From assembly GCA_902826815.1 (NCBI GenBank), contig CADEGF010000012.1, forward strand, positions 45,810-109,809: 64,000 nt of DNA, given 5' to 3'. Both the position numbers and the translations under genes were made by a program. Within the stretch, counting starts at the first letter, position 1, and the number at the start of each line of letters is the position of its first letter. The stretch comes from an uncultured Mycobacteriaceae bacterium. GTDB taxonomy: Bacteria > Actinomycetota > Actinomycetes > Mycobacteriales > Mycobacteriaceae. Shown piece after piece: positions 35,402 through 47,346 of this stretch. The notes below the pieces were generated by a model. The model was not told the DNA's origin and searched no databases. It worked only from the letters and a program-made list of their open reading frames with translations.

Positions 35402-35923
35402 TCAGTCCAGCTCCAGAAGACCGTCGGGCGGGTCGATCTCGATGGTTTGATTCTGCAGCGACACCTCGGTGACGATCGCACCGACGAACGGCACCAGCAC
35501 TTCAGCGCCGGTCTCCGACGTCACCGACAACAACTCACCAGCCGCGGTGTGCAGCACTTCGTTGACGTTGCCGACCAACTGACCGTCGGTCGTCACGACC
35601 CGCAGCCCCTCGAGCTGGTGGTCGTAGAACTCGTCGGGATCGGCGATCGGCGGCAGGTCGTCGGTGTCGACCAGAAAGACACTGCCGCGCAAGGCTTCCG
35701 CGGCGTTGCGGTCACCGACGCCCGACAGTCGGACCAGCAGCCTGCCGCTGTGCTCGCGCGCGGAGTCGATGACCAAGGTCTGGCGTGGCCCGCCGCCGCG
35801 CGGTTGGGCTCGCAGTTGGGTGCCCGGCGCGAAGCGCGTGTCGGGGTCGTCGGTGCGAACCTCGACGACGACTTCGCCGGTGATGCCATGAGCCTTCACG
35901 ACCCGCCCGACCACCAGGTCCAT
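35402..35923 (-). CDS. rimM: Ribosome maturation factor RimM
   Basis: 173 aa. It helps 16S rRNA processing and 30S assembly by binding S19. [27 protein letters not shown] marks the N-terminal barrel; the C-terminal PRC-barrel domain has [35 protein letters not shown]. Standard place between khpA and trmD. Confidence 0.96.
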   Translation of the reverse strand: MDLVVGRVVKAHGITGEVVVEVRTDDPDTRFAPGTQLRAQPRGGGPRQTLVIDSAREHSGRLLVRLSGVGDRNAAEALRGSVFLVDTDDLPPIADPDEFYDHQLEGLRVVTTDGQLVGNVNEVLHTAAGELLSVTSETGAEVLVPFVGAIVTEVSLQNQTIEIDPPDGLLELD

Positions 35924-35933
35924 ATCGGACCCG

Positions 35934-36176
35934 CTACTGGTCGGTGTCCACCACGTCGACGCGGATACCCCGGCCGCCGATGCCGGCGACCAGCGTGCGC
36001 AGCGCCGTCGCGGTCCGGCCGCCGCGGCCGATGACCTTGCCGAGGTCCTCGGGGTGCACGTGCACCTCGACGGTACGGCCGCGCCGTGATGTCACCATGT
36101 CGACTCGCACGTCGTCTGGGTTGTCCACGATGCCGCGGACCAGGTGCTCGACGGCGTCGACGACGACCGAGCTCAC
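35934..36176 (-). CDS. khpA: KH-domain RNA-binding protein KhpA (Rv2908c orthologue)
   Basis: 80 aa, a single KH domain with the GxxG loop in [17 protein letters not shown]. In other bacteria KhpA pairs with KhpB/Jag to bind RNA. The GTG start overlaps the rpsP stop (GTGA). Confidence 0.94.
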   Translation of the reverse strand: MSSVVVDAVEHLVRGIVDNPDDVRVDMVTSRRGRTVEVHVHPEDLGKVIGRGGRTATALRTLVAGIGGRGIRVDVVDTDQ

Positions 36177-36727
36177 GATTCCTCGGTCTGCGCGGCGGGT
36201 GCGGCGTCGGCACCTTCAGCGGCAGGCTCGGACTCGTCCTTGACGGGTGCGGCAGCTGCCTCGGCGGCGTCGGGGGTCTCGGCGGATTCTGATGTCGCCG
36301 ACGCATCGGCTCCGTCGCCCTTGGCGGCCTTCTTGGCAGGCGCCTTCTTCTTCTTGGCCGTGGTGGCCTCGGTGCTCGGGCCGCCGTCGGCCTCCGCGAG
36401 CGCGGCGTTGAACAGATCCAGCTTGCTCGGCTTGGGCTCCTTGACCTTCAGCGTGCCCTCCGCGCCGGGCAGACCCTTGAACTTCTGCCAGTCGCCGGTG
36501 ATCTTCAACAGGGCCAGCACCGGTTCGGTGGGCTGGGCGCCGACGCCGAGCCAATACTGGGCGCGCTCCGAGTCGATCTCGATGAGGCTCGGATCTTCCT
36601 TCGGGTGGTACCGGCCGATGACCTCGATGGAGCGCCCGTCACGACGGGTGCGCGCGTCGGCGACGGCGATGCGGTACTGGGGATTGCGGATCTTGCCGAA
36701 CCGGGTGAGTTTGATCTTGACAGCCAT
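36173..36727 (-). CDS. rpsP: Ribosomal protein S16 with a long Ala/Glu/Lys tail
   Basis: 184 aa. The first 80 residues are S16 ([41 protein letters not shown]). The rest is a low-complexity extension with [16 protein letters not shown] and a Glu/Ala-rich end, as in other mycobacterial S16 proteins. First gene of the operon; the 177 bp upstream to the next gene are non-coding and hold its promoter. Confidence 0.96.
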   Translation of the reverse strand: MAVKIKLTRFGKIRNPQYRIAVADARTRRDGRSIEVIGRYHPKEDPSLIEIDSERAQYWLGVGAQPTEPVLALLKITGDWQKFKGLPGAEGTLKVKEPKPSKLDLFNAALAEADGGPSTEATTAKKKKAPAKKAAKGDGADASATSESAETPDAAEAAAAPVKDESEPAAEGADAAPAAQTEES

Positions 36728-36904
36728 GGTTGAAGCGAATTCTCCTGATGATTGCCACGCTGCAATTCAGCGATCGCGGGCCGAGTGCCCGGATCCGGTT
36801 TTGCCTTACGTGTGTGACCATCGCGGGGCCGTAGTCCCGCGGCAGACAGCCGCCCATTGTGCCAGAACAGCCCCTACCGGGCGAAATCGCGCCCGGTCCG
36901 CCCG

Positions 36905-37327
36905 TCACAGGATCTTGTCGTAGCACTTGATCTCGACGCGACGGGCGAACCGCCAGCCGTCGGCGGTGCGGACGAACTCGTCGTCGTACCAGACGCCGAC
37001 CTGCATCACCTTCGGCTTCTCCCCCTTGAGGATCATCGGGTTGAAACAGAAGGTGCGGGCGGTGGCAGTGTCACCGGCGAGCTTGATCGCGGGCAGGCCA
37101 AGCATGTGGGCGTTGCGCTCGAAATACGTGGGCAGCGTCTGGGCCAGCCACGTCTTGATCTGCGGATACCGGCCGTCGATGCCGCCGGTGTCGCGGTAGT
37201 CGATGTAGGCGTCTTCGGTGAAGAGGTCGTCCAGCTCGTCGAACTCCCGGCGGTCGATGGCCTCGGAATAGCTGATCAGCAGGTGTTGGAGTTCGAGGCG
37301 GTCGGAGATCTCTTCGAGGCTCAGCAT
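36905..37327 (-). CDS. SnoaL/NTF2-like protein, Rv2910c orthologue
   Basis: 140 aa from the ATG at 37325-37327. SDRLELQHLLISYSEAIDRREFDELDDLFTEDAYIDY and WRFARRVEIKCY show the NTF2-like fold of small cyclases, isomerases and dioxygenase beta subunits. Its conserved location next to dacB2 matches M. tuberculosis. Function unknown. Confidence 0.87.
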   Translation of the reverse strand: MLSLEEISDRLELQHLLISYSEAIDRREFDELDDLFTEDAYIDYRDTGGIDGRYPQIKTWLAQTLPTYFERNAHMLGLPAIKLAGDTATARTFCFNPMILKGEKPKVMQVGVWYDDEFVRTADGWRFARRVEIKCYDKIL

Positions 37328-37388
37328 TCGTCCATCTTGCACGCGCGACGAGGTGTCATTCAGCGATGCGAGTTAAGGTGCTAGACCC

Positions 37389-38285
37389 ATGGGGAGGTTT
37401 ATCGCTGTCGCCGCAGCATGCCTGGGCCTGGTCTTCGTGTCCGTCGCACCGTTGTCCGACGTCCCGCCCGCCGAGGCAGAGCCGCCAGTCATCCAGCCGG
37501 TCGGCAATGTGGCGCCTCCGGACGGGCCCGCCCCGGCGTGGATCGTCGCGGATATGGACACCGGAGCTGTGCTGGCCGAGCGAGAGATGAACATTCCGCA
37601 TCCGCCCGCGAGCACCATCAAGACGCTGCTAGTGCTCACCGTGCTCGACGAGGTGACCAATCAGGACGCGACGGTCGTCGGCACGGAGGCGGACACCCAG
37701 GTCGAATGCAGCTGCGCCGGCGTCGAGCCGGGTCGCACCTACACCGCGCGCCAGCTCCTCGAAGCGGTCCTTTTGATGTCGGGCAATGACGCGGCCAACG
37801 CGCTGGCTGACATGATCGGCGGCTACGACGTCGCGGTCGCAAAGATGAACGCCAAGGCCGCATCGCTCGGCGCGCTGGGCACCCACGCGACCACGCCGTC
37901 CGGGCTGGACGGACCCGCGGGCGACGGCGCCACCACCCCTCGCGATCTCGCGGTGATCTTCCGCGCCGCGATGGCCAACCCGGTGTTCGCGCAGATCATC
38001 GCGCAGCCCGCGGCGACGTTCCCGACGGAGACGGGGGACGTGCCGCTGGTCAACGACGACGAACTCCTGCACCGCTATCCCGGCACGCTTGGCGGCAAGA
38101 CCGGATTCACCGACGCCGCGCGCAAGACGTTCGTCGCCGCCGCCGACCGCGACGGACGCCGGCTGGTGATCGCCATGATGTACGGGTTGATCAAAGAGGG
38201 CGGGCCGACGTACTGGGATCAGGCGATGGGCCTCTTCGACTGGGGATTCGCACAGGACAGGCAGCTGAGCGTCGGGTCGCTGTAG
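37389..38285 (+). CDS. dacB2: D-alanyl-D-alanine carboxypeptidase DacB2
   Basis: 298 aa. An N-terminal signal peptide (to about residue 30) is followed by a penicillin-binding domain with S75-T-I-K78, S131-G-N133 and K237-T-G. It trims the terminal D-Ala of peptidoglycan stem peptides outside the membrane. The place matches Rv2911. The mature N-terminus is Pro-rich. A second copy follows directly. Confidence 0.93.
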   Translation: MGRFIAVAAACLGLVFVSVAPLSDVPPAEAEPPVIQPVGNVAPPDGPAPAWIVADMDTGAVLAEREMNIPHPPASTIKTLLVLTVLDEVTNQDATVVGTEADTQVECSCAGVEPGRTYTARQLLEAVLLMSGNDAANALADMIGGYDVAVAKMNAKAASLGALGTHATTPSGLDGPAGDGATTPRDLAVIFRAAMANPVFAQIIAQPAATFPTETGDVPLVNDDELLHRYPGTLGGKTGFTDAARKTFVAAADRDGRRLVIAMMYGLIKEGGPTYWDQAMGLFDWGFAQDRQLSVGSL

Positions 38286-38376
38286 TCGCGACGTCATCAA
38301 AAGTTGTTGATCCGCAATGGATCCGAGACCTCCGCGCGGCTAAAACCAGTGTTCGCACACGATACGCTCGGCCTCC

Positions 38377-39204
38377 GTGCGAAAGATGTTGGCTGCGTTG
38401 ATAACCGCGCTCGCGATGACGGGCTCTGCGGTGGGCTCACCGACCGCATCGGCTGAACCCGGCGTCCAGCCGCCAGGCGCCATTTCCCCTCCAGACGGCC
38501 CAGCGGAGGCGTGGCTGCTCGCCGATCTCGACTCCGGACGCATCCTCGCGTCGCACGATCCGTACGGCCAGCATGCGCCTGCAAGCACGATCAAGCCGTT
38601 GCTCGCGATGGTCGTACTCGACAACCTTCGGCCCGACAACTTCGCACGCGCCAACCGGTCCCACACCGAGGTCGAATGCTCCTGTGTCGGACTGGAACCG
38701 GGACAGGCCTACACCACCCGTCAGCTCCTCGAAGCGCTGTTGATGGTGTCGGGCAACGATGCGGCGAACATGTTGGCCGACATGCTCGGCGGGCAGCGCG
38801 TCGCGGTCGCGGCGATGAATCACAAGGCCGCCGCTCTCGGCGCAAAAAGCACACGTGCGTCGTCGCCGTCCGGCCTGGACGGCCCGGGTTGGGAGTCGAT
38901 CACCACTCCCCACGATCTGGCGGTGATCTACCGCGCAGCCCTCACCTATCCCCTGATCGCCCAGATCTTCGGTGAGCGCTCCGCGCAGTTCCCCGGCAAG
39001 ACGATCACCGCCCAGAACGAACTGCTGTCGCGTTATCCCGGCACCATCGCGGGTAAGACGGGCTTCACCAACCTCGCCCGCGATACGTTCGTCGCCGCAG
39101 CCCAGCGCGGGAATCGCAGGCTGATCGTCGTGGAGATGTACGGCCAGGGCGACCTCTACGGCCAGGCGATCGGCCTGTTCGACTGGGGCTTCGCACAGGC
39201 CTGA
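38377..39204 (+). CDS. D-alanyl-D-alanine carboxypeptidase, tandem paralogue of DacB2
   Basis: 275 aa. Same layout as its neighbour: signal peptide ending near SASA, S70-T-I-K73, SGNDAAN and GKTGF, and the same ends of the domain (LFDWGFAQ). Start at GTG 38377, or ATG 38386 three codons later. Separated from the first copy by 91 bp, so it may have its own promoter. The two may differ in timing or substrate. Confidence 0.92.
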   Translation: MRKMLAALITALAMTGSAVGSPTASAEPGVQPPGAISPPDGPAEAWLLADLDSGRILASHDPYGQHAPASTIKPLLAMVVLDNLRPDNFARANRSHTEVECSCVGLEPGQAYTTRQLLEALLMVSGNDAANMLADMLGGQRVAVAAMNHKAAALGAKSTRASSPSGLDGPGWESITTPHDLAVIYRAALTYPLIAQIFGERSAQFPGKTITAQNELLSRYPGTIAGKTGFTNLARDTFVAAAQRGNRRLIVVEMYGQGDLYGQAIGLFDWGFAQA

Positions 39205-39364
39205 GGCCTCCCCGAGGGAGGTCCCCACAATCGGCCACCTCCGAGTGACTTAGTGTGCTGAGCCATCAATTCACACCTGGCTTCGCCCAACGTGCGCTGG
39301 CTGCGAAATCTCGCCCGCTTTTTCGCAGTGGATGCACGTTCGGTGGCGTTCGGGATCTGCAGTG

Positions 39365-40165
39365 CTACTTGCCGATCGCCTCGGCGGGCGGCGGGCATGC
39401 GTCGTGATCCTGGAGATCCTCACCGTGGCCGCTGCCCGGACTCGCGGCATCCGCGCCGCCCGCAAGGAGAACGAACCCAGGCCGCCCGTCAGCGTCGGTG
39501 CTGCCAACGGCGACCAGCGTCTGCATGCCCATGGACTCGCCGCCGCCAAGACCGTCGGCCAGCAGCCGGAACGGGTTCACGACATCGAGCTCGTCGCCCG
39601 GTACCGCGATGGCGCGGTAGGACTGCCCGGCCAGCGGCACGGGTAGGTCCGCCCAGCTCGGCCCGATATCTCCGGCGTGAGCGGCCAGCGTCTGACGGAC
39701 GTCGGCGCGAACGCAGTCGATGTGGATGTGCAGCTGGTTTTGAGATCGCGCCCCCGAGGAGTTGATGGCCAGGCTCATCCAGTCCCGCGACAACCCGCGG
39801 CCCGCACGCTGTTCGACGTACGACCGGGCCCGCCACGCGTCGGCGAAGTAGTTCGGTGCGTCCGCCGAGAGGATCTCAGGGCTTTCGATCCCGGCGACTC
39901 GCTCGGTGGGAATCAACAGGAACTGCGTTTCGCCGACGAGGTCCTTCAACACCGCGTAACCGCGCGATTCGCCACCTGCGACATCGACGAACGCGCAGGG
40001 CGCTGGGTCGTTTGCCGTGCGCTGGTCGGGCACGCACTGCCCGTTCACGATGTTCCACAAGGCATTTGGGTCGGCCGTCGCCTGCGGCATACCTGTCGCC
40101 AGCCCGAGCACCGTCAGCAGGCATGCCGTGACGCGCAGCAGCCGCGCGCTAGTAGACGCGGCCAC
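39365..40165 (-). CDS. cdh: CDP-diacylglycerol pyrophosphatase, exported
   Basis: About 266 aa. A hydrophobic stretch (LLTVLGLATGMPQATA) is a signal peptide. The Cdh family, a HIT relative, is shown by NALWNIVNGQCVP, FLLIPTERVAGIESPEIL and the catalytic SQNQLHIHIDCV. It hydrolyses CDP-diacylglycerol to phosphatidate and CMP. The start is uncertain: I took the GTG at 40163-40165, which overlaps the amidohydrolase gene by 17 bp; another GTG at 40132 is possible. In M. tuberculosis the homologue (Rv2289) is elsewhere, so its presence here is a local difference. Confidence 0.82.
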   Translation of the reverse strand: MAASTSARLLRVTACLLTVLGLATGMPQATADPNALWNIVNGQCVPDQRTANDPAPCAFVDVAGGESRGYAVLKDLVGETQFLLIPTERVAGIESPEILSADAPNYFADAWRARSYVEQRAGRGLSRDWMSLAINSSGARSQNQLHIHIDCVRADVRQTLAAHAGDIGPSWADLPVPLAGQSYRAIAVPGDELDVVNPFRLLADGLGGGESMGMQTLVAVGSTDADGRPGFVLLAGGADAASPGSGHGEDLQDHDACPPPAEAIGK

Positions 40166-41219
40166 GCAGGATGACCACGTCCGGATTGTTGATGACCGCC
40201 GCACCCGTCCGCGGGTCGTCGGCATAGCAGACGAGGTCCGCGGGCGCGCCGTGCTCCAGTGACGGCCTGCCCAGCCAGCTGCGAGCGGTCCAACTCGCTG
40301 CGCCGAGCGCCTCCGTAGGCGTCATCCCGACCTGTTTCAGCGCGTCGATCTCATCGCCGATGCGGCCGTGCGCGACCATGCTGCCGGCGTCAGTACCCGC
40401 GAAGATCGGCACACCGGCCTCATGCGCGGCGGCGACGCGGGCCCCGCACCGCGCATACAGGTCCCGCATGTGGCTGGCGTACGCCGGGTACTTCGCCGCG
40501 GCGTCGGCGATACCGGGAAAGTTCTCGACGTTGATCAGCGTCGGCACCAATGCCGTGCCGTGCTCGACCATCAGCGCGACGGTGTCGTCGGTCAGCCCCG
40601 TGCCGTGTTCGATGCAGTCGATGCCCGCCTTGATCAGGCCCGGGAGCGCGTCCTCGCTGAACACGTGGGCGGTGACGCGTGCACCCTCGGCGTGCGCCGC
40701 TTCCATCGCCGCGGAGAGCACATCGTCGGACCACAGCGGTGCGAGGTCGCCGACCTCCCTGTCGATCCAGTCACCGACGAGCTTGACCCAGCCGTCGCCC
40801 CATCGGGCCTGCTCGGCGACCGCATCCGGCAGCTGCGACTCGTCTTCCAACTCGATGGCGAAGTCGCGCTGATAGCGCTTCGGCCGGGCCAGATGGCGGC
40901 CGTGCCGGATGATGCGCGGCAGGTCATCGCGGTCGTCGAGAGAGCGGGTGTCGATCGGCGACCCGCAGTCGCGCAGCAGCAGCGCACCGACTCCGCGTTC
41001 GGTCACCGCCTGCTCGATGCATTCGTCGATGTCGTCGAGCGGACCATGGTCACCGAGGCCGACGTGGCAGTGCGCGTCGACGAGACCGGGCACGATCCAG
41101 CCGCTGTCGAAGACTGTCTGCGCATCGGCCACCGGCTCGGCGCTCAGCGTGCCGTCGACGATCCACCACTGGACCGGCTCGTCATCGGGCAACCCCGTGC
41201 CTCTGACGTGAAGGCGCAT
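40149..41219 (-). CDS. Amidohydrolase, Rv2915c orthologue
   Basis: 356 aa. A metal-dependent TIM-barrel hydrolase: the first metal motif is VDAHCHVGLGDHG, VKLVGDW holds the bridging Lys, VTAHVFSED and CIEHGTGL give the next His residues and FAGTDAG the Asp. Close to imidazolonepropionase/prolidase-type amidohydrolases. The ATG overlaps the ffh stop by one base (TGATG). The substrate is unknown. Confidence 0.88.
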   Translation of the reverse strand: MRLHVRGTGLPDDEPVQWWIVDGTLSAEPVADAQTVFDSGWIVPGLVDAHCHVGLGDHGPLDDIDECIEQAVTERGVGALLLRDCGSPIDTRSLDDRDDLPRIIRHGRHLARPKRYQRDFAIELEDESQLPDAVAEQARWGDGWVKLVGDWIDREVGDLAPLWSDDVLSAAMEAAHAEGARVTAHVFSEDALPGLIKAGIDCIEHGTGLTDDTVALMVEHGTALVPTLINVENFPGIADAAAKYPAYASHMRDLYARCGARVAAAHEAGVPIFAGTDAGSMVAHGRIGDEIDALKQVGMTPTEALGAASWTARSWLGRPSLEHGAPADLVCYADDPRTGAAVINNPDVVILRGRVY

Positions 41220-42784
41220 CAGTTCTTGGGGAACTTCAGCTTCGACAGATCGATGTCGGCGAGGCCGGGCGGCAGCTCGTCGAGACCCTTCGGCATGTTC
41301 GACAGGTCGGGGAAGCCTTCTGGGACTCCCGCGCCCGGACCGAACGGGCTGCGCGCCTTCGGCGGCGTCGGCCCCCGTCCGCCCTTCTTCTTTCCGGCCT
41401 GCTTGTTCTTGCCCTTACCCGCCTTGCGCGAAGAACCCTTGCGGCCGAACGGCATTCCCATCTGGCCGGCCATCTGCGACATCATCTTGCGGGCCTCGAA
41501 GAACCGGTCGACGAGCTGATTGACCTCCGACACCGTGACACCGGAGCCGTTGGCGATCCGCAGCCGTCGTGACGCGTTGATGATCTTCGGCTCGGCCCGC
41601 TCAGCGGGTGTCATACCGCGGATGATGGCCTGTACCCGGTCCAGCTGCGAGTCGTCGACCGCGGCAAGCGCGTCCTTCATCTGGCCCGCGCCGGGCAGCA
41701 TACCGAGCAGGTTTCCGATCGGGCCCATCTTGCGGATGGCCATCATCTGCTCGAGGAAGTCCTCGAGCGTCAGCTCGCCCGAACCGATCTTGGCGGCGGC
41801 CTCTTCGGCCTTCTGCGCGTCGAAGACCTGCTCGGCCTGTTCGATCAGGGTCAGCACGTCGCCCATGCCGAGGATTCGGCTGGCCATCCGGTCGGGGTGG
41901 AAGACGTCGAAGTCGTCGAGTTTCTCGCCCGCGGACGCGAACAGGATCGGAACGCCGATGACCTCGCGCACCGACAGCGCGGCGCCACCGCGGGCATCGC
42001 CGTCGAGCTTGGTCAGCACGACGCCGGTGAATCCGACGCCCTCGCGGAACGCCTCCGCGGTGGTGACCGCGTCCTGGCCGATCATCGCGTCGACGACGAA
42101 CAGCACCTCGTCGGGGTCGACGGCGTCGCGGATCGAGGCGGCCTGCGCCATCAGCTCGTCGTCGATGCCGAGCCGGCCCGCGGTGTCGACGATGACGACG
42201 TCGAAATGCCTGGCCCTGGCCTCGGCGAGGCCGTCGGAGGCCACCTTGACCGGGGCGCTGGCATCGGTGTCGACGGAACCGTCGGCCGACGCGCCGGGAT
42301 GCGGTGCGAAGACCTCGACGCCTGCCTGGCCGCCGACGACCTGAAGCTGGTTCACCGCACCGGGGCGCTGCAGGTCGCTTGCCACCAGCAGCGGCGTATG
42401 ACCCTGCCCCTTAAGCCATTTCGCGAGCTTGCCGGCCAGCGTCGTCTTACCCGAGCCCTGAAGGCCCGCGAGCATCACCACGGTCGGAGGGGTCTTGGCG
42501 AAGGCCAGCTGGCGGGTCTCGCCGCCGAGGATGCCGATGAGCTCCTCGTTGACGATCTTGACGACCTGCTGGGCCGGGTTCAGCGCGGCGGAGACCTCTG
42601 CGCCCCGTGACCGCTCCTTGATGCGGCTGACGAACTCGCGCACCACGGGCAGCGAGACGTCTGCCTCCAGCAGGGCCAGCCTGATCTCGCGGGTCGTCGC
42701 GTCGATGTCGGCGTCGGTCAACCGACCCTTGCCGCGCAGGCCCGTCAGGACACCGGTCAACCGGTCGGACAGGGATTCAAACAC
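41219..42784 (-). CDS. ffh: Signal recognition particle protein Ffh
   Basis: 521 aa from the GTG at 42782-42784. The N domain is followed by the GTPase domain with LQGSGKTTLAGKLA, DTAGRLGIDDELM and TKLDGDARGGAAL, then the Met-rich M domain that binds 4.5S RNA and signal peptides (GPIGNLLGMLPGAGQM). The tail is Lys/Gly/Pro-rich. It brings ribosomes making membrane proteins to FtsY, encoded at 47420. Confidence 0.96.
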   Translation of the reverse strand: MFESLSDRLTGVLTGLRGKGRLTDADIDATTREIRLALLEADVSLPVVREFVSRIKERSRGAEVSAALNPAQQVVKIVNEELIGILGGETRQLAFAKTPPTVVMLAGLQGSGKTTLAGKLAKWLKGQGHTPLLVASDLQRPGAVNQLQVVGGQAGVEVFAPHPGASADGSVDTDASAPVKVASDGLAEARARHFDVVIVDTAGRLGIDDELMAQAASIRDAVDPDEVLFVVDAMIGQDAVTTAEAFREGVGFTGVVLTKLDGDARGGAALSVREVIGVPILFASAGEKLDDFDVFHPDRMASRILGMGDVLTLIEQAEQVFDAQKAEEAAAKIGSGELTLEDFLEQMMAIRKMGPIGNLLGMLPGAGQMKDALAAVDDSQLDRVQAIIRGMTPAERAEPKIINASRRLRIANGSGVTVSEVNQLVDRFFEARKMMSQMAGQMGMPFGRKGSSRKAGKGKNKQAGKKKGGRGPTPPKARSPFGPGAGVPEGFPDLSNMPKGLDELPPGLADIDLSKLKFPKN

Positions 42785-42794
42785 GCGTGCCAGC

Positions 42795-42954
42795 CTAGCT
42801 GGCCTCGGGCACCGGCGATTCTGCGACGCCCCCGTCGGCTGACCGCCGCGCCGAGGCTGCAACTACGCAGGAGAAGTACGAGTAAACCACTGCCGGAATG
42901 CAGTTTCGGCGCGAACTCGCGCACCGACCACTTCTAGCTGGCCTCGGGCACCGG
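42795..42954. repeat. Duplicated glnD end flanking a 118-bp palindromic element
   Basis: The 21 bp at 42934-42954, which encode the last residues of GlnD (PVPEAS and TAG), recur exactly at 42795-42815. Between them lies a 14-bp stem (42848-42861 with 42899-42912, two G-U pairs in RNA) and a stretch CTGCCGGAATGCAGTTTCG at 42890-42908 that recurs near mutM. It looks like an insertion or local duplication. Confidence 0.7.
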
Positions 42955-45438
42955 TTTCGCAGGCGGAGTGGGCAGCACCTCGTACAGGTCGTGTTGCAGC
43001 TCGTCACGGACCGTAGCGCTGTCACCCTCGCCCTCGGCGGGGATCACGATGCCGAACAGGTCGACGACCGACGAGCCCAGGGTGGTCACCTTCGCCCATG
43101 CGATGTCCACGCCGTCGCGTTCGAACACAGCGGTGAGCCGGGCAAGCAGACCTGCGCGGTCGGTGGACCGGATCTGGACCACGTGCTCGCCCTGTTCGGC
43201 GCCGTCCGACCACAGAATCTTCGGCGGCGCCGCCGCGTGGTTGATGGGCACGCCTGCGGGCACTTCACCCGCCCGCTTCGTGCCGTACTGCGCAGCCTCA
43301 CGGTCGCGGCGATCCAGGGACGCCAGCACATCGAGTTCGCCGTCGAGTGCGAGGATCAGCTGTTGGCGCAGCAGCTCCGCGGCGGGCGGCGAACCGAAAT
43401 GCGGGGAGACGACGAACGTGTTGATCGCCGCTCCCTGGTGGCCGTTGACCGACGCCGAGTGCACTCGAAGCGAGTTCAACGCCAACACCCCTGCCGCCTT
43501 CGACAGCAGACCACGCCGGTCGGGCGCGATCATCGTCACGTTGTAGATGTGCGCGCCGTCGCCCGGCGTCATCTCCACGTGAATGCCCACGGTCGCGGCC
43601 AGCGAAAGATGCCGCGGGTCAACGGGATCGGCGTGCGGCAGTTCCTGGCCTGCCATCAGGAGCCTGCATCGCCGCACCAGGTCGCCGATCAGCGACGCCT
43701 TCCAATCGCCCCACACCCCTGGGCCGGTCGCCAACGAGTCGGCCTCGGCCAGCGCATGCAACAACTCCAGCAGGACGGTGTCGCCGTCAAGAGCTCCGAC
43801 CACGGTTTCGATGGTCTTCGGGTCCTGCAGGTCTCGACGAGTCGCGGTGTGCGGCAGCAGCAGGTGATGCCGCACGACCTTGGCGAGCAACTCGATATCG
43901 GAGGGCCACAGGCCCAGCCTGGTGCCGATCTGGACGGCGAGTTCGGCTCCGATGACACTGTGGTCGCCACCTCTGCCCTTACCGATGTCGTGACACAGGG
44001 CACCGAGCAGCAGCAGGTCGGGCCGCGACACCCGAGTGGTGAACCCACTTGCCCGCGAGACTGTTTCGACGAGATGGCGATCGACTGTCCAGATGTGTAC
44101 GACGTCGCGTGGTGGCAGGTCACGCACCGCACCCCACTCCGGGAACAGCCTGCCCCACAGGCCGGTGCGGTCGAGCGCCTCGATGGTGGCCACCGCTGTC
44201 GGGCCGGCGGCAAGCATCACCAGCAGGTCCTTCAGCGCCTGCGGCGGCCACGGTGTGCGCAGTTCGGGCGCGGTCTGACCCAGCCGGGCCAAGGTGGACG
44301 CCGCCATCGGCAGGCCGGTGGTCGCCGACGCGGCCGCCACCCGGAGGATGAGGCCGGGGTCGCGCTCTGGCCGCGCGTCGCGGGCCAGAATGACTTCGCC
44401 CCCGAATTCGATGACGCCTTCGTCGAGTGGTCGGCGCACCGGTCGCCGGAGCGCGGCGAATCCCCTGCGCGGCAAGGCATTAGCCGCTGTGCGTATCCCG
44501 GCCTCGACGTAGAAGCTGATCGTGCGCGCGGCGTCGGAGAGCGTGCGCGCCAGATCGAAGCGGTCGCCGATGTGCAGGGCTGCACCGATCTCGTCGGCGT
44601 GCTGGGCAAGCACGAGGTCGCGGCCGCGGCCCGCGACGCGGTGCAGCTCGGTGCGCACGTTGAGCAGCGCGAGGTGCGCCTCGCCGAGCGTTTCAGTCGG
44701 CGAGGCGAGTGACCGGCTCGGGTACACGTCGGCCAGCTGGGCGATCGCCAGCGCATTGAGCAGCTGTACATCGCGCAGGCCGCCGCGACCGGTTTTCAGG
44801 TCGGGTTCGGCACGGTGAGCGATCTCGCCGCTGCGCTGCCAACGCTGCTTGGTGTGATCGACGAGTTCGTCGAAGCGCGATGCGATTCCGGTACGCCACT
44901 GCCTGCGCGCCCCGCCGACCAACAGCGACGACAGGTCGGCGTCACCGGCGATGTGGCGCACCTCAAGCATCGCGAGCCCCGCCGAGATGTCCTGGGCGGC
45001 AACCTTCATCGCCTCGTTCACGGTCCGCACACTGTGGTCGAGCCGAATATTGGCGTCCCACAGCGGATACCAGAGATTCTCGGCGACCTCACTGACGACC
45101 TTCTTGGGCAAGTTGTCATGCAGCAGCATCAGGTCGAGGTCGGAGTACGGAAGGAGTTCACGACGACCGAGGCCGCCGGTCGCGACGATTGCGAAGCCAC
45201 TGGTTTCGGTGATCCCGATCTCGGCTGCCTTTGACGAGAGCCAGAAATCGTGCAGGTCCAGCAATGCGTCGCGAAGCGCCGCCGAATCGAGGTGATGGGA
45301 GCCGGAGAGAAGCTTCTTGCACGCCGCCGTCAGATCGGTCGCCGCTCTCGACGAGACCGCCGCTGACGGTCCCCTAGCAAGCTGTGGGCCCACCGATGAG
45401 GGAGCGCCGGCGGCGGAATCTCGCTTCTGCTTTGCCAT
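42934..45438 (-). CDS. glnD: PII uridylyl/adenylyltransferase GlnD
   Basis: 834 aa. The nucleotidyltransferase domain has [21 protein letters not shown]; a central HD domain has [18 protein letters not shown]; two ACT domains end the protein ([14 protein letters not shown] and [16 protein letters not shown]). It modifies PII (GlnB/GlnK) on Tyr51 according to nitrogen supply; in mycobacteria and corynebacteria the modification is adenylylation. GGGGGAGG precedes the ATG. Last gene of the amt-glnB-glnD operon. Confidence 0.95.
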   Translation of the reverse strand: MAKQKRDSAAGAPSSVGPQLARGPSAAVSSRAATDLTAACKKLLSGSHHLDSAALRDALLDLHDFWLSSKAAEIGITETSGFAIVATGGLGRRELLPYSDLDLMLLHDNLPKKVVSEVAENLWYPLWDANIRLDHSVRTVNEAMKVAAQDISAGLAMLEVRHIAGDADLSSLLVGGARRQWRTGIASRFDELVDHTKQRWQRSGEIAHRAEPDLKTGRGGLRDVQLLNALAIAQLADVYPSRSLASPTETLGEAHLALLNVRTELHRVAGRGRDLVLAQHADEIGAALHIGDRFDLARTLSDAARTISFYVEAGIRTAANALPRRGFAALRRPVRRPLDEGVIEFGGEVILARDARPERDPGLILRVAAASATTGLPMAASTLARLGQTAPELRTPWPPQALKDLLVMLAAGPTAVATIEALDRTGLWGRLFPEWGAVRDLPPRDVVHIWTVDRHLVETVSRASGFTTRVSRPDLLLLGALCHDIGKGRGGDHSVIGAELAVQIGTRLGLWPSDIELLAKVVRHHLLLPHTATRRDLQDPKTIETVVGALDGDTVLLELLHALAEADSLATGPGVWGDWKASLIGDLVRRCRLLMAGQELPHADPVDPRHLSLAATVGIHVEMTPGDGAHIYNVTMIAPDRRGLLSKAAGVLALNSLRVHSASVNGHQGAAINTFVVSPHFGSPPAAELLRQQLILALDGELDVLASLDRRDREAAQYGTKRAGEVPAGVPINHAAAPPKILWSDGAEQGEHVVQIRSTDRAGLLARLTAVFERDGVDIAWAKVTTLGSSVVDLFGIVIPAEGEGDSATVRDELQHDLYEVLPTPPAKPVPEAS

Positions 45439-45491
45439 TTGGTTGTCCTCCCCCGGCCCTTTACCTGTTAACGCTCACGGTGCAAGGCCGG

Positions 45492-45504
45492 GAGACGACG
45501 TCTC
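45492..45504. other. 13-bp palindrome between glnB and glnD
   Basis: GAGACG-A-CGTCTC is a perfect inverted repeat in the 76-bp spacer. It could be an RNA hairpin that lowers glnD expression or a protein site. No T-run follows, so a classical terminator is unlikely. Confidence 0.35.
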
Positions 45505-45514
45505 ACTTCAGTGG

Positions 45515-47244
<1,730 letters not shown>

Positions 47245-47346
47245 TCGCTGTCTCCTCCTTCGACAAGGCAGGGCCGCAAAGGTTTTACGACCGTTGACCT
47301 GGTCCAAGACTTTGCTGAGTGGTTGTTTCGTCTAAGACGCCTGTGC

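Noticed and set aside
42898-44712. A 604-codon plus-strand open frame across glnD
   Set aside because: Antisense shadow of GlnD, whose nucleotidyltransferase, HD and ACT domains are intact on the minus strand.
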